Shown here: one piece after another, positions 1-13,300 of the stretch | Layout: each line of letters opens with the position of its first letter | Position numbering within the stretch: position 1 is the stretch's first letter | Source: Salminus brasiliensis | Taxonomy: Eukaryota; Chordata; Actinopteri; Characiformes; Bryconidae | Assembly (NCBI RefSeq): GCF_030463535.1 | Contig: NC_132900.1 | Span: 27,255,956 to 27,319,955, forward strand | Length of the DNA: 64,000 nt | Direction of reading: 5' to 3' | Program-made: the position numbers and the translations under genes | The notes under the pieces: generated by a model | Database searches by the model: none | Seen by the model: the letters and a program-made list of their open reading frames with translations, nothing else | What the model was told of the DNA's origin: nothing

Positions 1-890
1 AAATGGGTCTTCAGTGGTTGTCTTCTAAAGTTCTACATATTTCTAGGGGTCATAAAATAAATTAACCGGTTCTGCACTCTTGGAAAGTTTCTTCAGAGTT
101 TTTTTTAGCAATGACAATGGTTCTACATTCTTACAAAGGGTTAGTCAAGGGCTTTTTTTAGTAAAGGTGGTGGCTCTATGCCCTTTTCAGGGGTTTTTCA
201 AGGGCTCTATGGTAAAACAATGGCTTAACAATCTAAATGCTTAATGGCTTATTTTCTAAATGCAATGATTCCCTACTCCTAAAAAGGGTTCTTCAGGAGG
301 CCTTTAGCGAAGGCAATGGTTCTAAACGTTTAAAAAACTGTTCTCCAAGGGCTCTGTAGTAAAGACAATGGTCCTACATTCTTCAGAAAGGTTCTTCAGG
401 GGCTCTTTTCTAAAGGCAATGGTTTTACACTCTTACAAAGGGGCCTTCAAGGGTTAGTTAGTAAAGGGAATGGCTCTGTATTCTTAAAGTAATGTTCTTC
501 AAAGTTTGTATAAGGGCTCATCAGTAATTACAATGGTTCCACATTTTTATAACAGGTTCTTGAGTAAAGATAACAGTTCTACCATCTCAAAAAGCTCTCT
601 TTAAGGGCTCTGTAGTAAAGACAATGGTCCTACATTCTTCAGAAATGTTCTTCAGGGGCTATTTTCTAAAGGCAATGGTTTTACACTCTTACAAAGGGGC
701 CTTCAAGGGTCTATATTCTTAAAATAATGTTCTTCAAAGCTTGTATAAGGGCTCTTCAGTAATTACAATGGTTCCACATTCTTATAACAGGTTCTTGAGT
801 AAAGAGAACGGTTCTACCATCTCAAAAAAACCCTTTTTAAGGGCTATGTAGTAAAGATAATGGCTCTAGACTCTTAATAAGACTTCTTCA
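1..890. repeat. Imperfect 257-bp tandem duplication built of shorter units
   Basis: A block starting at 349 recurs at 606 almost unchanged, with about 24 bases missing from the second copy near 705. Inside each block are shorter related modules of 60-75 bases repeating words such as GGCAATGGTT, CATTCTTA and GGTTCTTCA. The same style continues to the left edge. No coding frame is supported. Confidence 0.75.
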
Positions 891-1985
891 AGCATTTTTG
901 AAGCTATGCTATGCAGTTTCTATGCTTAAATGGTTGGTTAACATCGGTGTAGAACTTTACGTAGATGCTCTATGTAGAACCTTTTTTGTGTGTATTTGTG
1001 GTGGCTGTAAGAATAGACCTTCTATTGCTATTAATATTTATTTATTCAACATTTTATTTTCTTGTCCCACATTCTGGACCCACCTCATTCCGGCCCTCTG
1101 TGGTTTGAGGTGATGTAGTGGAACGGGTGGGAATGGATTAGTCGAGGTCCTTCTCTCTATATTTGTTATTCAAGCATCATCCATCAGCCTGAAAGGAAAT
1201 GACATCTCGGACCATAACACATTCTTATGATATTCATAATGCAACATAAATCAAAGAGACACATCACACAGTTGCACTTGCATATGTGTGTGTGAGTGTG
1301 TGTGTGTGAGTATCCACTATTTTTCATATAGTCAGTATTATCATGGAGAGGCTGCTGGGGGAAAAAAAAAATCTGTCCGTAAAGCCAGCCCTTCTTCAGA
1401 TTCCAGCAGCAAAACAGATTACGCTGCTAAACTGTCCTATCTGGCAGCCGAACGTGGGTGCTGGGAATCTGTGCTACACGGATACAACATCCTCTTTCAT
1501 ACCCAGACTAGACTTCATCATACGATAAAGTTGTAAGGCTGAATAATTTAGGAACCGCGGGGACGGCTTTGCGCAGAAAGCTAAAGTGCAAAGTTAAGCA
1601 TTCACAAGCAAAAACCAGAGGAGGAAATCTTAGCAAGAGGAATTCAGCCCTTTTCCGTTTCTTGCTTTCTTCAACTCCAGACTGACAGTAATGTAGTCAA
1701 ATCTGTTTCTTCAGAGCTCATAAAACCCGAAAGTGGGGTGGGGGTAAAAAAGCCTCTCTCAAACCCGCTGGCAGGAGCAGGGCTAGACGGGCCTGGAAAA
1801 CACTGGCACCAGCTAATCGCAGAGACACTTCTGACCTTCACGGCTCGGACATGGTTACTGCTAAAATGCATCAAAATGAGTTACAGCAGCACAAGAATAC
1901 AGAATACAGCCCAGCCAACATGTCCATGTGGGGGCAGTATAGGTAGCCCTACAGGGAACCAGAGCGCTTTGTCCTCGGATGCCTA
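891..1985. other. Non-coding stretch without recognised features
   Basis: Mixed-composition sequence with a short TG-rich run near 1284-1310. Short open frames here (for example 898-1113 and 1738-1986) have no recognisable domains, splice sites or start context worth reporting. Confidence 0.4.
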
Positions 1986-1989
1986 GCAG

Positions 1990-2225
1990 GGTCAGTGATG
2001 AGGGGACCAGAAAGGGTTAAACATGTGTTCCATCTGGGTTGTACACTGCATATGGGGCCTAGATGGGACCCATGTGAGATTAAGAGTGGCTTTAACGATG
2101 GGGCCCATTTGGAAGCCCAACTGGGTCCCAGTAAACGTATGTGCAAACCCATTCAGAGCCCATGCCCACCTGGAGCCCACCTGGAACCCACCTTGCATGT
2201 TGGCTGTGGCTGGGACAGTGACGCC
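1990..2225. repeat. CCCA/TGGG-rich dispersed repeat
   Basis: Repeated short words such as TGGGACCCA, GGGGCCCA and GGAGCCCACCTGG give a partly self-complementary segment. Both strands are open by chance over this span, explaining the overlapping short frames. Confidence 0.4.
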
Positions 2226-2282
2226 TCAGTATAAGCGCCCCCTTTTTTAGGCCACAAGTTAATTACCTATCTGCTAATTGGA

Positions 2283-2660
2283 ACACTGTCCAAATATTTG
2301 TGGACACTTCTTTCTACTAGAGAGGAGCACAAATCTATTGCCAATAGATTAGGACTCTTTGGAGCAGATGAGCATGAACCTATTGACACCCCCCCCCCCC
2401 AGTACTTTTGGGATGAGTTGTGTGTATGTGTGTGTGGGGGGGGGGGGGTTGGAGGGTGACATCAGTGCTCTAATCACTGAATGCAATCATATCCTCACAA
2501 AGCAATCCATCTCCAAAATCTAGTGGGAAGCCTTCTTCCCTGGACAGTTGGAGACGATTACTCCAACAAAAGCAGGATAAGCTTTTTTCTAACACCCTTT
2601 ATTTCAGACGAAACAATAAATGAACAGGTGTCCCAATACTTTAGTCCAGATAGCTATGGT
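2283..2660 (+). mobile_element. Tc1-type MITE, copy A
   Basis: Begins near TGTCCAAATATTTGTGGACA and ends CAGGTGTCCCAATACTTT. The middle shares GCCAATAGATTAGGACTC, AGTACTTTTGGGATGAG and CTTCTTCCCTGGACAG with seven other copies in the window. Poly-C (2391-2400) and poly-G (2438-2448) tracts lie in its middle. Confidence 0.7.
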
Positions 2661-2835
2661 AGACAAACAGGAAGTTCATTTTACAGGAATGTGCACGCAG
2701 GTCCTTCCGAAGCAGAAGGGCTGTTCGTCGTCTGACAGATGACGGATGTGGTCTGCTTCCCGGCATTATTGAGAACCGTCAGCATGTGAGCAAAACGGTT
2801 GGACCTGAGCAGGGCCACGTGGACGAAAGGTGTAG

Positions 2836-2838
2836 GAC

Positions 2839-2887
<49 letters not shown>

Positions 2888-3498
2888 TCTCTCACACTCT
2901 CTGATACAGTGTCATGGTGAGGAGCAAAACGCTCCTGAATATAAGGGAGAAACTGGGCCCACTCCGCAGCCTCGGCGCTCTGCTGCGACCCTGGCATTCG
3001 GCGTCTCGAGCTGTCGCAGTCCCTCCAGTCAGAGCGGGACGCCCACTCACCTGCACTGGACCCTCTTTGAAGCTGCAGCCAATCAGGAGGCCCCAGGAGG
3101 GTGGTGGTGGTGGTGGTGGTTGGAAGGGATGGGAGGGGGGAGGGTGTTGGTAGTGTGACAGGGGCACTGGGGCGATGTGGGACGTGTTTTAGAGCGGAGG
3201 CCAGGAGGGGAGGGAGAGGAAGAATGACAGAGAGACGGAGGGGAAAATACAGAATGTAGAGGAGACGAGATATGGAGGGAGGGAGGGAGGGGATGGAGGG
3301 GAAGGAAGGAGGGTAAAAAAGGGGAACATGAAAGACAGAGAGAGACAAAATGTACAGAGCAAATGAAAGGGAGAGAAGGGAAGAAGGAGTGACGTGAAGA
3401 AAAGGAAAAGGAGAGACGTGATACAGCGGTGGGCAGCGAGGGGGCGAAGATAGATCAAGAAATAAAATATATAGGGAGGTATAAAAAGAAAAAGAAAC

Positions 3499-3551
<53 letters not shown>

Positions 3552-3660
3552 AGGGAAGAAAAGAGAGGGTGGGGTGGGAGAAGAAAAAAAGAAAACAGAA
3601 AAAAAGATATATATATATAAAAGAGAGAGAGACACACAGGGAGAAAGATGCCACTGAGCA
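2836..3660. repeat. Purine-rich region with two long (GA)n tracts
   Basis: (GA)n at about 2843-2885 and 3500-3549, a (GGT)n run near 3102-3121, and an almost unbroken purine-rich + strand from 3190 to 3660. The long minus-strand open frame across it (2779-3804) is a by-product: CT-repeat translates as Leu-Ser. Confidence 0.85.
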
Positions 3661-3843
3661 TTCTTCTTCTTCCAGCAGCACCCCACTCCCCTTCCAAAAA
3701 TAGGCCAAACCTGCACAGATTCCAGGAGCTCTTTGACATTGATAAATTCTCCCTTCTCTGTAAAAGGGCATAATTTTCTCCAGCTTGTGGACTCTATGTA
3801 CCAAGCACTGTGCTCACAGGCCTTCCGAGTGACACACACCTGC

Positions 3844-6800
3844 AATCAACCACCCACAAATCAACTACATCAAATCAGCTCACTAAAACCAAGCACCTAA
3901 ACTCAAACAGGTAACACAGAACATTAAAAAACGGCCATTTAAACAAACCGCTTCAGCCATTCAAATTAATAACCTAAAACTAAAACCACTCACACCTGCT
4001 ACCTAAAATCAGTCGCCTCCCAATTCCTCCCATTCCAGGAGCTCTTTTATGTGGAAACAGAGTGATGCCCACATAAAACCAACCAGCTGAAATCAATCTC
4101 TTCAATAACTACTATCTACAAGCAAACGCTACTTAAAAACGACATCTAACTTCTTAAATTATTGAAAATTAAGGGCATAAAATGAATCATGTGTTCACTA
4201 AAAATCAATCAAGCCCATACAATCAACCCACCTACAATCAGCTCCCTGAAATATAACGTGATAACATTCACCAAGCACTTGAAATCAGCTCATTCAAAAT
4301 AAAGCATCTAACATCAACCACCTAAAATCAGCTAGATTAAATCCGCTCCCTAATATTAAGCAAATCAAATCAATCAAATCAGCTTCCTAACATCAACCAC
4401 CTAAACTCAACTTCCTAAAATCAACCACCTAAACTCAGCTCCCTAAAATCAACCACCTAAACTGAATTTACTAAAATCAACTAACCAAAACTCAATTTAC
4501 TAAAATCAACCAACTTAGCCTCCTAACATCAACCACCTAAAATCAGCAACATAAAATTGAGCACCTAAAAACCACCTTAAATCAGCTAGCCTAAACTCAG
4601 CTCCCTAAAATCAACCAGCCTAAACTCAGCTCCCTAAAATCAACCACCTAAACTCAACTTCCTAAAATCATCCAGCCTAAACTCAGCTCCCTAAAATCAA
4701 CCAGCCTAAACTCAACTTCCTAAAATCAACCACCTAAACTCAACTTCCTAAAATCAACCAGCCTAAACTCAACTTCCTAAAATCAACCACCTAAACTCAG
4801 CTCCCTAAAATCAACCAGCCTAAACTCAGCTCCCTAAAATCAACCAGCCTAAACTCAGCTCCCTAAAATCAACCACCTAAACTCAACTTCCTAAAATCAA
4901 CCACCTAAACTCAGCTCCCTAAAATCAACCAGCCTAAACTCAGCTCCCTAAAATCAACCAGCCTAAACTCAACTTCCTAAAATCAACCACCTAAACTCAG
5001 CTCCCTAAAATCAACCAGCCTAAACTCAACTTCCTACAATCAACTAACCTAAACTCAGCTTCCGAAAATCAACCACCTAAACTCAGCTCCCTAAAATCAA
5101 CCAGCCTAAACTCAGCTCCCTAAAATCAACCAGCCTAAACTCAGCTCCCTAAAATCAACCAGCCTCAACCAGCCTAAACTCAACTTCCTAAAATCAACTA
5201 ACCTAAACTCAGCTTCCGAAAATCAACCAGCCTAAACTCAGCTCCCTAAAATCAACCAGCCTAAACTCAACTTCCTAAAATCAACTAACCTAAACTCAGC
5301 TCCCTAAAATCAACCACTTAAACTCAACTTCCTAAAATCAACCAGCCTAAACTCAGCTCCTTAAAATCAACCACCTAAACTCAGGATTCCTGAAATCAAC
5401 CAGCCTAAACTCAGCTCCCTAAAATCAACCACCTAAACTCAGCTCCCTAAAATCAACCACCTAAACTCAACTTCCTAAAATCAACCACCTAAACTCAGCC
5501 CCCTTAAATCAACCACCTAAACTGAATTTACTAAAATCAACTAACCAAAACTCAATTTACCAAAATCAACCAACTTAGCCTCCTAAAATCAACCGCTTAA
5601 AATCAGCTCCCTAAAATCAACCAGCCTAAACTCAACTTCCTAAAATCAACCACCTAAACTCAGCCCCCTAAAATCAACCACTTTAAATCAGCTCCCTAAA
5701 ATCAACCAGCCTAAACTCAGCTCCCTAAAATCAACCAGCCTCAACCAGCCTAAACTCAACTTCCTAAAATCAACTAACCTAAACTCAGCTTCCGAAAATC
5801 AACCAGCCTAAACTCAGCTCCCTAAAATCAACCAGCCTAAACTCAACTTCCTAAAATCAACTAACCTAAACTCAGCTTCCGAAAATCAACCAGCCTAAAC
5901 TCAGCTCCTTAAAATCAACCACCTAAACTCAGGATTCCTGAAATCAACCAGCCTAAACTCAGTTCCCTAAAATCGACCACCTAAACTCAGCTCCCTAAAA
6001 TCGACCACCTAAACTCAGCTCCCTAAAATCAACCACCTAAACTCAACTTCCTAAAATCAACCACCTAAACTCAGCCCCCTTAAATCAACCACCTAAACTG
6101 AATTTACTAAAATCAACTAACCAAAACTCAATTTACCAAAATCAACCAACTTAGCCTCCTAAAATCAACCACTTGAAATCAGCTCCCTAAAATCAACCAG
6201 CCTAAACTCAACTTCCTACAATCAACTAACCTAAACTCAGCTTCCGAAAATCAACCAGCCTAAACTCAGCTCCCTAAAATCAACCACTTAAACTCAACTT
6301 CCTAAAATCAACCACCTAAACTCAGCTCCCTTAAATCAACCAGCCTAAACTCAACTTCCTACAATCAACTAACCTAAACTCAGCTTCCGAAAATCAACCA
6401 GCCTAAACTCAGCTCCCTAAAATCAACCACTTAAACTCAACTTCCTAAAATCAACCACCTAAACTCAGCTCCCTAAAATCAACCAGCCTCAACCAGCCTA
6501 AACTCAACTTCCTAAAATCAACTAACCTAAACTCAGCTTCCGAAAATCAACCAGCCTAAACTCAGCTCCCTAAAATCAACCAGCCTAAACTCAACTTCCT
6601 AAAATCAACTAACCTAAACTCAGCTCCCTAAAATCAACCACTTAAACTCAACTTCCTAAAATCAACCACCTAAACTCAGCTCCCTAAAATCAACCAGCCT
6701 CAACCAGCCTAAACTCAACTTCCTAAAATCAACTAACCTAAACTCAGCTTCCGAAAATCAACCAGCCTAAACTCAGCTCCCTAAAATCAACCAGCCTAAA

Positions 6801-7265
6801 CTCAACTTCCTAAAATCAACTAACCTAAACTCAGCTTCCGAAAATCAACCAGCCTAAACTCAGCTCCTTAAAATCAACCACCTAAACTCAGGATTCCTGA
6901 AATCAACCAGCCTAAACTCAGCTCCCTAAAATCAACCACCTAAACTCAGCTCCCTAAAATCAACCACCTAAACTCAGCTCCCTAAAATCAACCACCTAAA
7001 CTCAACTTCCTAAAATCAACTAACCAAAACTCAATTTACCAAAATCAACCAACTTAGCCTCCTAAAATCAACCACTTAAAATCAGCTCCCTAAAATCAAC
7101 CAGCCTAAACTCAACTTCCTAAACTCAACTTCCTAAAATCAACCACCTAAACTCAGCTCCCTAAAATCAACCACTTTAAATCAGCTCCCTAAAATCAACC
7201 ACCTAAACTCAGCTCCCTAAAATCAACCAGCCTAAACTCAACTTCCTTAAACTAAGCACCCGACA
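3844..7265. repeat. 3-kb minisatellite, 28/29-bp unit
   Basis: From about 4380 to 7245 a unit of the form CCTAAACTCAGCTCCCTAAA then ATCAACCAG is repeated roughly one hundred times. Two main variants (CAGCTCC and CAACTTC) and occasional higher-order blocks of several hundred bases recur (for example near 5170, 5740, 6490 and 6705). 3844-4380 is a degenerate fringe of the same words. All frames are closed by TAA. Confidence 0.95.
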
Positions 7266-7559
7266 CAAACCACCTGAAATCAGCCAGCCTCAAATGCACC
7301 ACTTCTGAAGCGAAGCGCCGTAAGATCATCAGTTAGCGGAGTGTTACGGCGTGTCTGTGATACTCGGTTCTATCAGAGAGCTGCGAGTCGCAGAGGAAAG
7401 TTAGAGAGAGAGGGTGGAAATAAAGGGCACAGGCACCCGTGGGAGAACACAAGTTTGCAACACACACAGCAAATTGAAGCCTCTGGCACAAAGCAAGGGA
7501 GGAGAGGAGTAAGATGACGGAATGATGCCACAAGGACCAGCTCTCTCATTTTACACACA

Positions 7560-7734
7560 CACACACTCACAGAGAGAGAGAGAGAGCAAAGACAGAGATG
7601 GAACGAGAGAGAGGGAGGGAGAGAGAGAGAGAGGGGGGGGGGGGAGGAGAAGGAGGGAGAGGGAAGAAGAAGGAGGGAGAGGGCAAGAACAGAGAGACTG
7701 GGAGAAGAAGACAGAGGGAATCAGACGGAGGGAG

Positions 7735-7780
<46 letters not shown>

Positions 7781-7805
7781 ATCAGAGAGGGAGAGGGAGC
7801 AGCGA
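7560..7805. repeat. Second polypurine tract with (GA)n
   Basis: A G/A-only-like run including (GA)n at 7607-7633, a poly-G run (7633-7644) and (GA)n at 7738-7785. It lies just right of the minisatellite, mirroring the tract at 2836-3660. Confidence 0.85.
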
Positions 7806-8765
7806 GAGAACATGGAAATCCATCAGTCTGTCATTATTTATTCACCACGGTCCTGACAGAGAGTCAGAACTAATAATCCATTGGCAGCGAAACGAAGCCT
7901 CCATGTGTCCTGGAACCGCTGCTGAAAAAGCTACATCCTCTGCCACTCTCCCAAACCATGAGTGGCCTCATAGATCAACACACTAAGCCTCAGCCGAACT
8001 GACTAGGCTGACTAGCTATACGGTGAAAAGAAAAAAAGAAAAAAGAGAAAAATCCTCCGTATCTCTCCATTCCTCCTTTCCCACCTGCCACATTCTCAAC
8101 TTCTCAGTGTTAAAAAAAAAAAAAGTTTGAAAGAAGGGGGCAGGAAGTCATCCAGCCAAGCCAGAGAAATAATTCAACAAAAGATCTCTCAGCTAGGCTA
8201 GCCCCCCTCCTTCCTCCTTCTCCTTCCACACTAGCTAGCGCTCATGCTAACAAACCCAAAGGGCCGGCCGGATGCTGTACCGAGAGCCACGAGTTCAACA
8301 GGCTCCCTGGAGGAACGGGAGGGCGAGGATGAGGATGAGGATGATGAAGAGTGGCAGCAGCCTTAGCTTGAGTGAGGCGCTGCCTTAATCGGCAGGGCGG
8401 GTCAAAGCAGGCCACGGTATTAATCATAGCCCAGACACGTCGTGACACACGCACTCGCCCCATCTGCGCGATTGGCTGTACAGCTCTCAGGGCACCCAAT
8501 TATACCACACTGAAAGCTCAGCACTGGGACCGCAGAACTGGGGCCACAGTAGTGGGACTGAGTTACTGGCTCACACTGGACAATCAGCCAGGACATGTTT
8601 GATGTGTAAAGTTTGCTGAAAGAATCGAGAAAGAAGGAAGGCTGATGTGGCTACACCACAGCTGGCGACTGGGCACCCAAAGGTGGGACATGAAATAAAT
8701 AAATAAATACAGAAATAAATGAATTTGTTATCTATAATAATTATTTTGTTACTGCGCCTTTGCAC
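7806..8765. other. Non-coding stretch, no gene supported
   Basis: Contains A-rich runs (8028-8052, 8110-8124), a GAGGATGAGGATGAG run (8324-8345) and a moderately GC-rich part (8240-8580). I saw no splice-bounded coding exon on either strand and no tRNA-like fold. Confidence 0.35.
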
Positions 8766-8769
8766 GTGA

Positions 8770-11570
8770 CATCACAGGTGGCGGGAGTCACTGGCGGGGG
8801 TCACTGTCACTGTCACACTCCACACACTCACTCTGAACGAACAGACAGTACATTTAAACCTCTGCAAATACAGAAACACAGAAACCAGTAGGAGGTCTGC
8901 ATAGGCACTGGCGGCAGGAGTCACTGTGGCCACGCCCACTGAGTGGCAAAAAGACTGCCCGAGTGGCAGCAATGGCGTCCGGTGTGACTGCTGCTGTGTG
9001 CAACGGATTCAGCAAGGAATTCGGAGCCAGGCTTTTACAGACTGGACGTTCCTGGCTGCACATCGCTGTACGCAAACCACTGGTTCTTTGGTCATTTGGG
9101 TGTCCACTGACTTTGAATGGACTGCTGCGATTAGCAGAGACAACTGGAATCCGGCCAGCGAAACACATGGAAGCTTTGGTCTGGTCAAGTCACAGTTAGC
9201 TGGACGTTCCTGGCTACACATCGCTGTACGCAAACCACTGGTTCTTTGGTCATTTGGGTGTCCACCGACTTTGGTTCCTACTAAAGGTTTGAGTCCATAT
9301 CTGTGGTAGCATCAGGCCTACTTGAAGCCCCTCAGCCACAACATCTTACCCATGACGGAGGCCAGTGTGTCCCCATTGCCCTGTTTTAAGAAAATCTAAA
9401 TATGGTCACCCTTCTTTATCCCAGCGGTGTTTTGACATTTAGGGCTCAAATCTAGACCTAGGGCTCAGACCTATGTGTAAAAGCCATGGTTCGCTGCTGA
9501 CCTTTTAACCCCTTAAAGAGCCTATGGCCCACTAGCTGGAGTTATTACAAGGTGTTATTCCAAACCTTAGGGTGTAATAAGCCTTGCTGCGTTAAGAGGT
9601 TAAACTGTGTTGAGCTGATTCTGGCATTTCTGTCTGTAAATGTGGATAAAACACAGTTTGAGGCACTTGTCAGCAACATTAGCCTTGAAGCTCCAGCGCA
9701 AAGCTAAAGAAGCAAACTCCAGACATCAAACATGTCTCGGCCAATCGCCTACCCTTATCCTGAGGAGAAATCCTAATAAAAACGGCCCCAAGTTTATTCC
9801 TTTGTGCCAAGCTATCCCTTGAAAAGCCACTGCGATGCTGATTTGCATTGTCCACAGCTAATGTCGTTAAATGGGACCCAGTTCTCCGAAAGCACAGTGC
9901 TGATAAGGTCATCGCACCTGTTAGGGAAAGGGCGTTGAGAACGGTGCTTGCTACGGCGTCTTAGGATGAACTTTGCTGCTGGGTAACCGAGCTCACTCCA
10001 GAAGACAGCCAGGCAACACGTGAAACAAAGCCTGGGCTTATAACAAGGGAAGCTACAGGAAAGGTCTATTATTCCAAGTTCTTTAGGAAAAGAGCTTTAA
10101 GGCTGAAAACTCAAGTCTAAGCACAATTGATTTGTCTGTACAACAAGCTGGGAGTGACAGACCTCCACACTAGACAGCAGAAAGCTTTCTGAATAAAACA
10201 TGATGGCAGGAATACATCTTTAATGCCCCAGTTCTCCCAACACTTCTGACATGCGCTGGAGAGAGCAGCCACCTGCTGTGGATATACTGTATACTAGCAT
10301 GCAGCTACAGCCTACTGATATGCATGTTTCATTCCTGTCAGATGAACCAGTGATATGCTCAGATTTACCTGCACACAATTTTAAATGCAGGGGACGCCTC
10401 AATATGAGAATATCATCTCCCTGACATCTGCAAATCCAGCAATACAGCGATATTCAGGAGGTCTGAATAGGGGTATGCACAGGATGTAATGGGCAGCAGG
10501 CGTCACAGCATCCATGGCCACCGAGTGGCAAAAATACTGACGGTATCGTTCAGTGTAAAAGAGCTGTCGTGAGACTGGCTGTACAAACAAATTCAGCAGG
10601 AATTTAGAGCTCTCCATCTACAGAAGAGCAGAGAAGCTAATGGACTGCTGCGATTAGTAGAGACAACTGGAATCCACATATAGTGGGAGCTTTGGTTTGG
10701 TCAAGTCACAGGTAGCTGGTCGTTCCTGGCTACTTATTGATGTCAATGGACTGTTGGTTCCTTGGCTCCTTTGGATGGATCGCTGTCCTGCTGAAAGCTC
10801 AAGAAAAGAGAAGCACATGGATTGCTGCAGTTCTGAAATCCAGGCCCACGAAACGTGTTTAGCGACATGCTAAGTTCAATTAAAAGGGAAAGCAAGCAAA
10901 ACCCAAATGAAGCAGTCTACAAAATGAGCCGAAAAACAGCCAACAACATTCCCATTTACCTCACTCTCTGTGCTCTGAGATATGGGGCTTTGCCCTCTAA
11001 AGGGGTGTAATTTGAGCCTCAGTTAGCTGGACGTTCCTGGTTAGACATCGATGAACATGGACCATTGGTTCTTTGGTCATTTGGATGGATCCAATTGGAT
11101 TTTCCCTAAAAAACTCGGCTCAATTTTATGCCAGTAAGCAGCAACAGAGGTTCTCGCTTTCCCTTAAAAGCACTCCACCGACTGTCTACTAGCTTCTAAT
11201 AAAGGTTTGTTGCTTTCTCAGAATGGAGGACAGTGCTGCTGAAAGCTCAAAGAAAAAGGAGTAAATGGATTGCTGCAGCTCTGGAATCCAGGCTTCCGAA
11301 ACATGTGGGAGCTCACTGTTTGGTGAAGCCCATTGTAGCTGAAAATTTTGCGACATGCTAAGTCTGATTAAAAGTAAACACAAACGAAACCCAAATGAAG
11401 CCTAAGGCCATTCACTCGACTCTGTGCTCTCACATATGAGGCTTTATCCTCTATACGGGTGTGATTTGAGCCTCAGTTAGCTGACCGATCGATGAACATG
11501 GATCATCGGTTCTTTGGTCATTCGGATGGATCGCTATCGGATCCAACTGCCTTTAACTTGAGCCATCCGT
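8770..11570. repeat. Long-period degenerate repeats
   Basis: A 67-base segment at 9043-9110 is repeated at 9201-9268 (period 158), both carrying TGGACGTTCCTGGCT and CACTGGTTCTTTGGTCATTT. Diverged relatives occur near 10710, 11024 and 11480. GATTAGCAGAGACAACTGGA recurs near 9132 and 10653. Open frames such as 8926-9309 translate these repeats and are not genes. Confidence 0.7.
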
Positions 11571-12262
11571 CTGACCCATCCTTTCCTGTCTGCTCTCCTT
11601 GATTCTACAGATTTATATCTCTTGGCCTCAGTAAATATACTGGCAGAGCTGACTACCTTATAGATCCACATGGCTACCAGATCAGGGAGTATCTAGGACA
11701 AGACATATCAGTAAAGTATTTGGACGCAGGCGGTTGTCAGTGGTTCACTCCAGCAGCTTGACCTAAACACTGCCTATATTTCTACACACGACCCCAATAC
11801 ACAAAAGAATTCTGTCCTCTATCGTCCTTTATTAAAAGCCCATTCTACTGTATCGGCTTAATAAGGCTCTGTTTAATGAAGGCGTGCTTTTGGCCACGCC
11901 TACTTCTAGTTGAAATCTTACACATACAGATTATGGCATTCAATTATACACCTATTATCTGATTAGAGACCATTCGGGCCCAAACACAGCTCAGTTAAGA
12001 CACTTACTGGTCAGTTATGACAATGGCAGATGTATTGTGGACAACTGCCCCAGCTGTACCAGCCACATCCAAGGTTTGCTTTGGTGTTTGATCTCTGGGC
12101 CACATGTGGCCAAAATGCTGCCTACCCTTTAAAATCTACTGGACCAATAGAAATGCTTGGGAAGCTTTCTACACTGACTTCCATTAAAGCCTAAAAGATT
12201 TTTCCTTCTCCTGTCAAGTTGCCAGTTTGCAGATACAAGGTTTTTGCATGACAGTGACTGTT
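11571..12262. other. Apparently single-copy non-coding stretch
   Basis: No repeats shared with the rest of the window, no coding frame and no RNA fold recognised. Confidence 0.3.
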
Positions 12263-12733
12263 GTCAAATATATGTGGACACCCCTTTTAATAAATGCATT
12301 TAACTACTTTAAGTTACACCCATTGCTGACACAGATGTGCAAATGCACACACACACAGCTTGTCTAGTCCCTGTAGAGAAGTACTGCCAATAGAATAGGA
12401 CTCTCTGGAGCAGGTAAACATGATTAACCTATCCGCACCATGGATAATGCCAGACGTGGGCTAGAGGGGTATAAAGCCCCCCAATGTTGAGCTGTGGAGC
12501 AGTGGAAAAACTCTGGAATAATGGACGGTGCTCCAAGCAGTACTTTTGGGATGAGTCCTGACCCCACTAACAACTCTTGTCGGAGACCTTCTCCAAAATC
12601 TAGTAGAAAGCCTTCTTCCCTGGACAGTGGAGACAGTTAGTCCGACAAAAGCATAATAAACTCTTTTAATACCCTTGATTTCAGAAGAAACAATGAATAA
12701 GCATGTCCCAATACTTTTGTCTATACAGTGTAT
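12263..12733 (+). mobile_element. Tc1-type MITE, copy B, near full length
   Basis: Starts TTGTCAAATATATGTGGACA and ends with CCCAATACTTTTGTCTATAC and AGTGTA. The two ends are imperfect inverted repeats of each other's outer words. The open frame read on - at 12461-12817 runs through this element and is spurious. Confidence 0.75.
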
Positions 12734-13008
12734 ATGTTGGCATACAGCTGGTATGTCCCATGTTTGAGAATGCACAAATATGTACATGCCAACATGTGAC
12801 AAATGTATGTTGAACATAAGAGAATTCTCTTTACGCTAATTTGTCATATTTTTGAAATCTATATAATTACATATATCAGATTTTCCTCATAAGCAGACTG
12901 AGACAAAACCATTGTTGTCCCTCCGCTGCAGCGTGAGGACCAGAGGAAAGCAGGAAGTGTGGGCCAGAAGTGGGCCATGACTCATTAGCTTTTATTGACA
13001 CAGTATGG

Positions 13009-13300
13009 TTTTTAATCAAATCAGGTTTATTGTCACGTCACATTACCCAGGTGTAAAGGTGAGGGGGAATCTTACTAGTAAAAAAGAACACACATTTACA
13101 AAATAGAAATACTGAGTATTTACACAACTTATACTACACATATACACACATTATACACTATACACACTCTCTGTTTACAATATTGCACTGGTTTGATATA
13201 ATCTGAATGTTTTACATTATTTACAAATGACACTGGATGGGTGTGAATTCAGGGGTAGTGTCCAGTAAGTAAGTGCAGGGTGCAGAGTGTGTTTGTATGG
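13009..13300. repeat. Dispersed repeat, first of two direct copies
   Basis: TTTTTAATCAAATCAGGTTT with TTGTCAC, then CATTACCCAGGTGTAAAGG and, further on, GTAAGTGCAGGGTGCAGAG. The TTTATTGTCAC word is typical of non-LTR retroelement 3' ends. The second copy is at 13662-13822. Confidence 0.6.

Noticed and set aside
2779-3804. 341-codon open frame on the minus strand
   Set aside because: It is carried by (CT)n and polypyrimidine sequence giving Leu-Ser runs, overlaps other open frames on both strands and has no domain.
4380-7245. A CRISPR-like array
   Set aside because: Units are contiguous 28/29-bp tandem copies without unique spacers, and the DNA is eukaryotic.
8926-9309. 127-codon open frame
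   Set aside because: It spans two copies of a 158-base-period repeat, so the peptide repeats itself; no homology is recognised.
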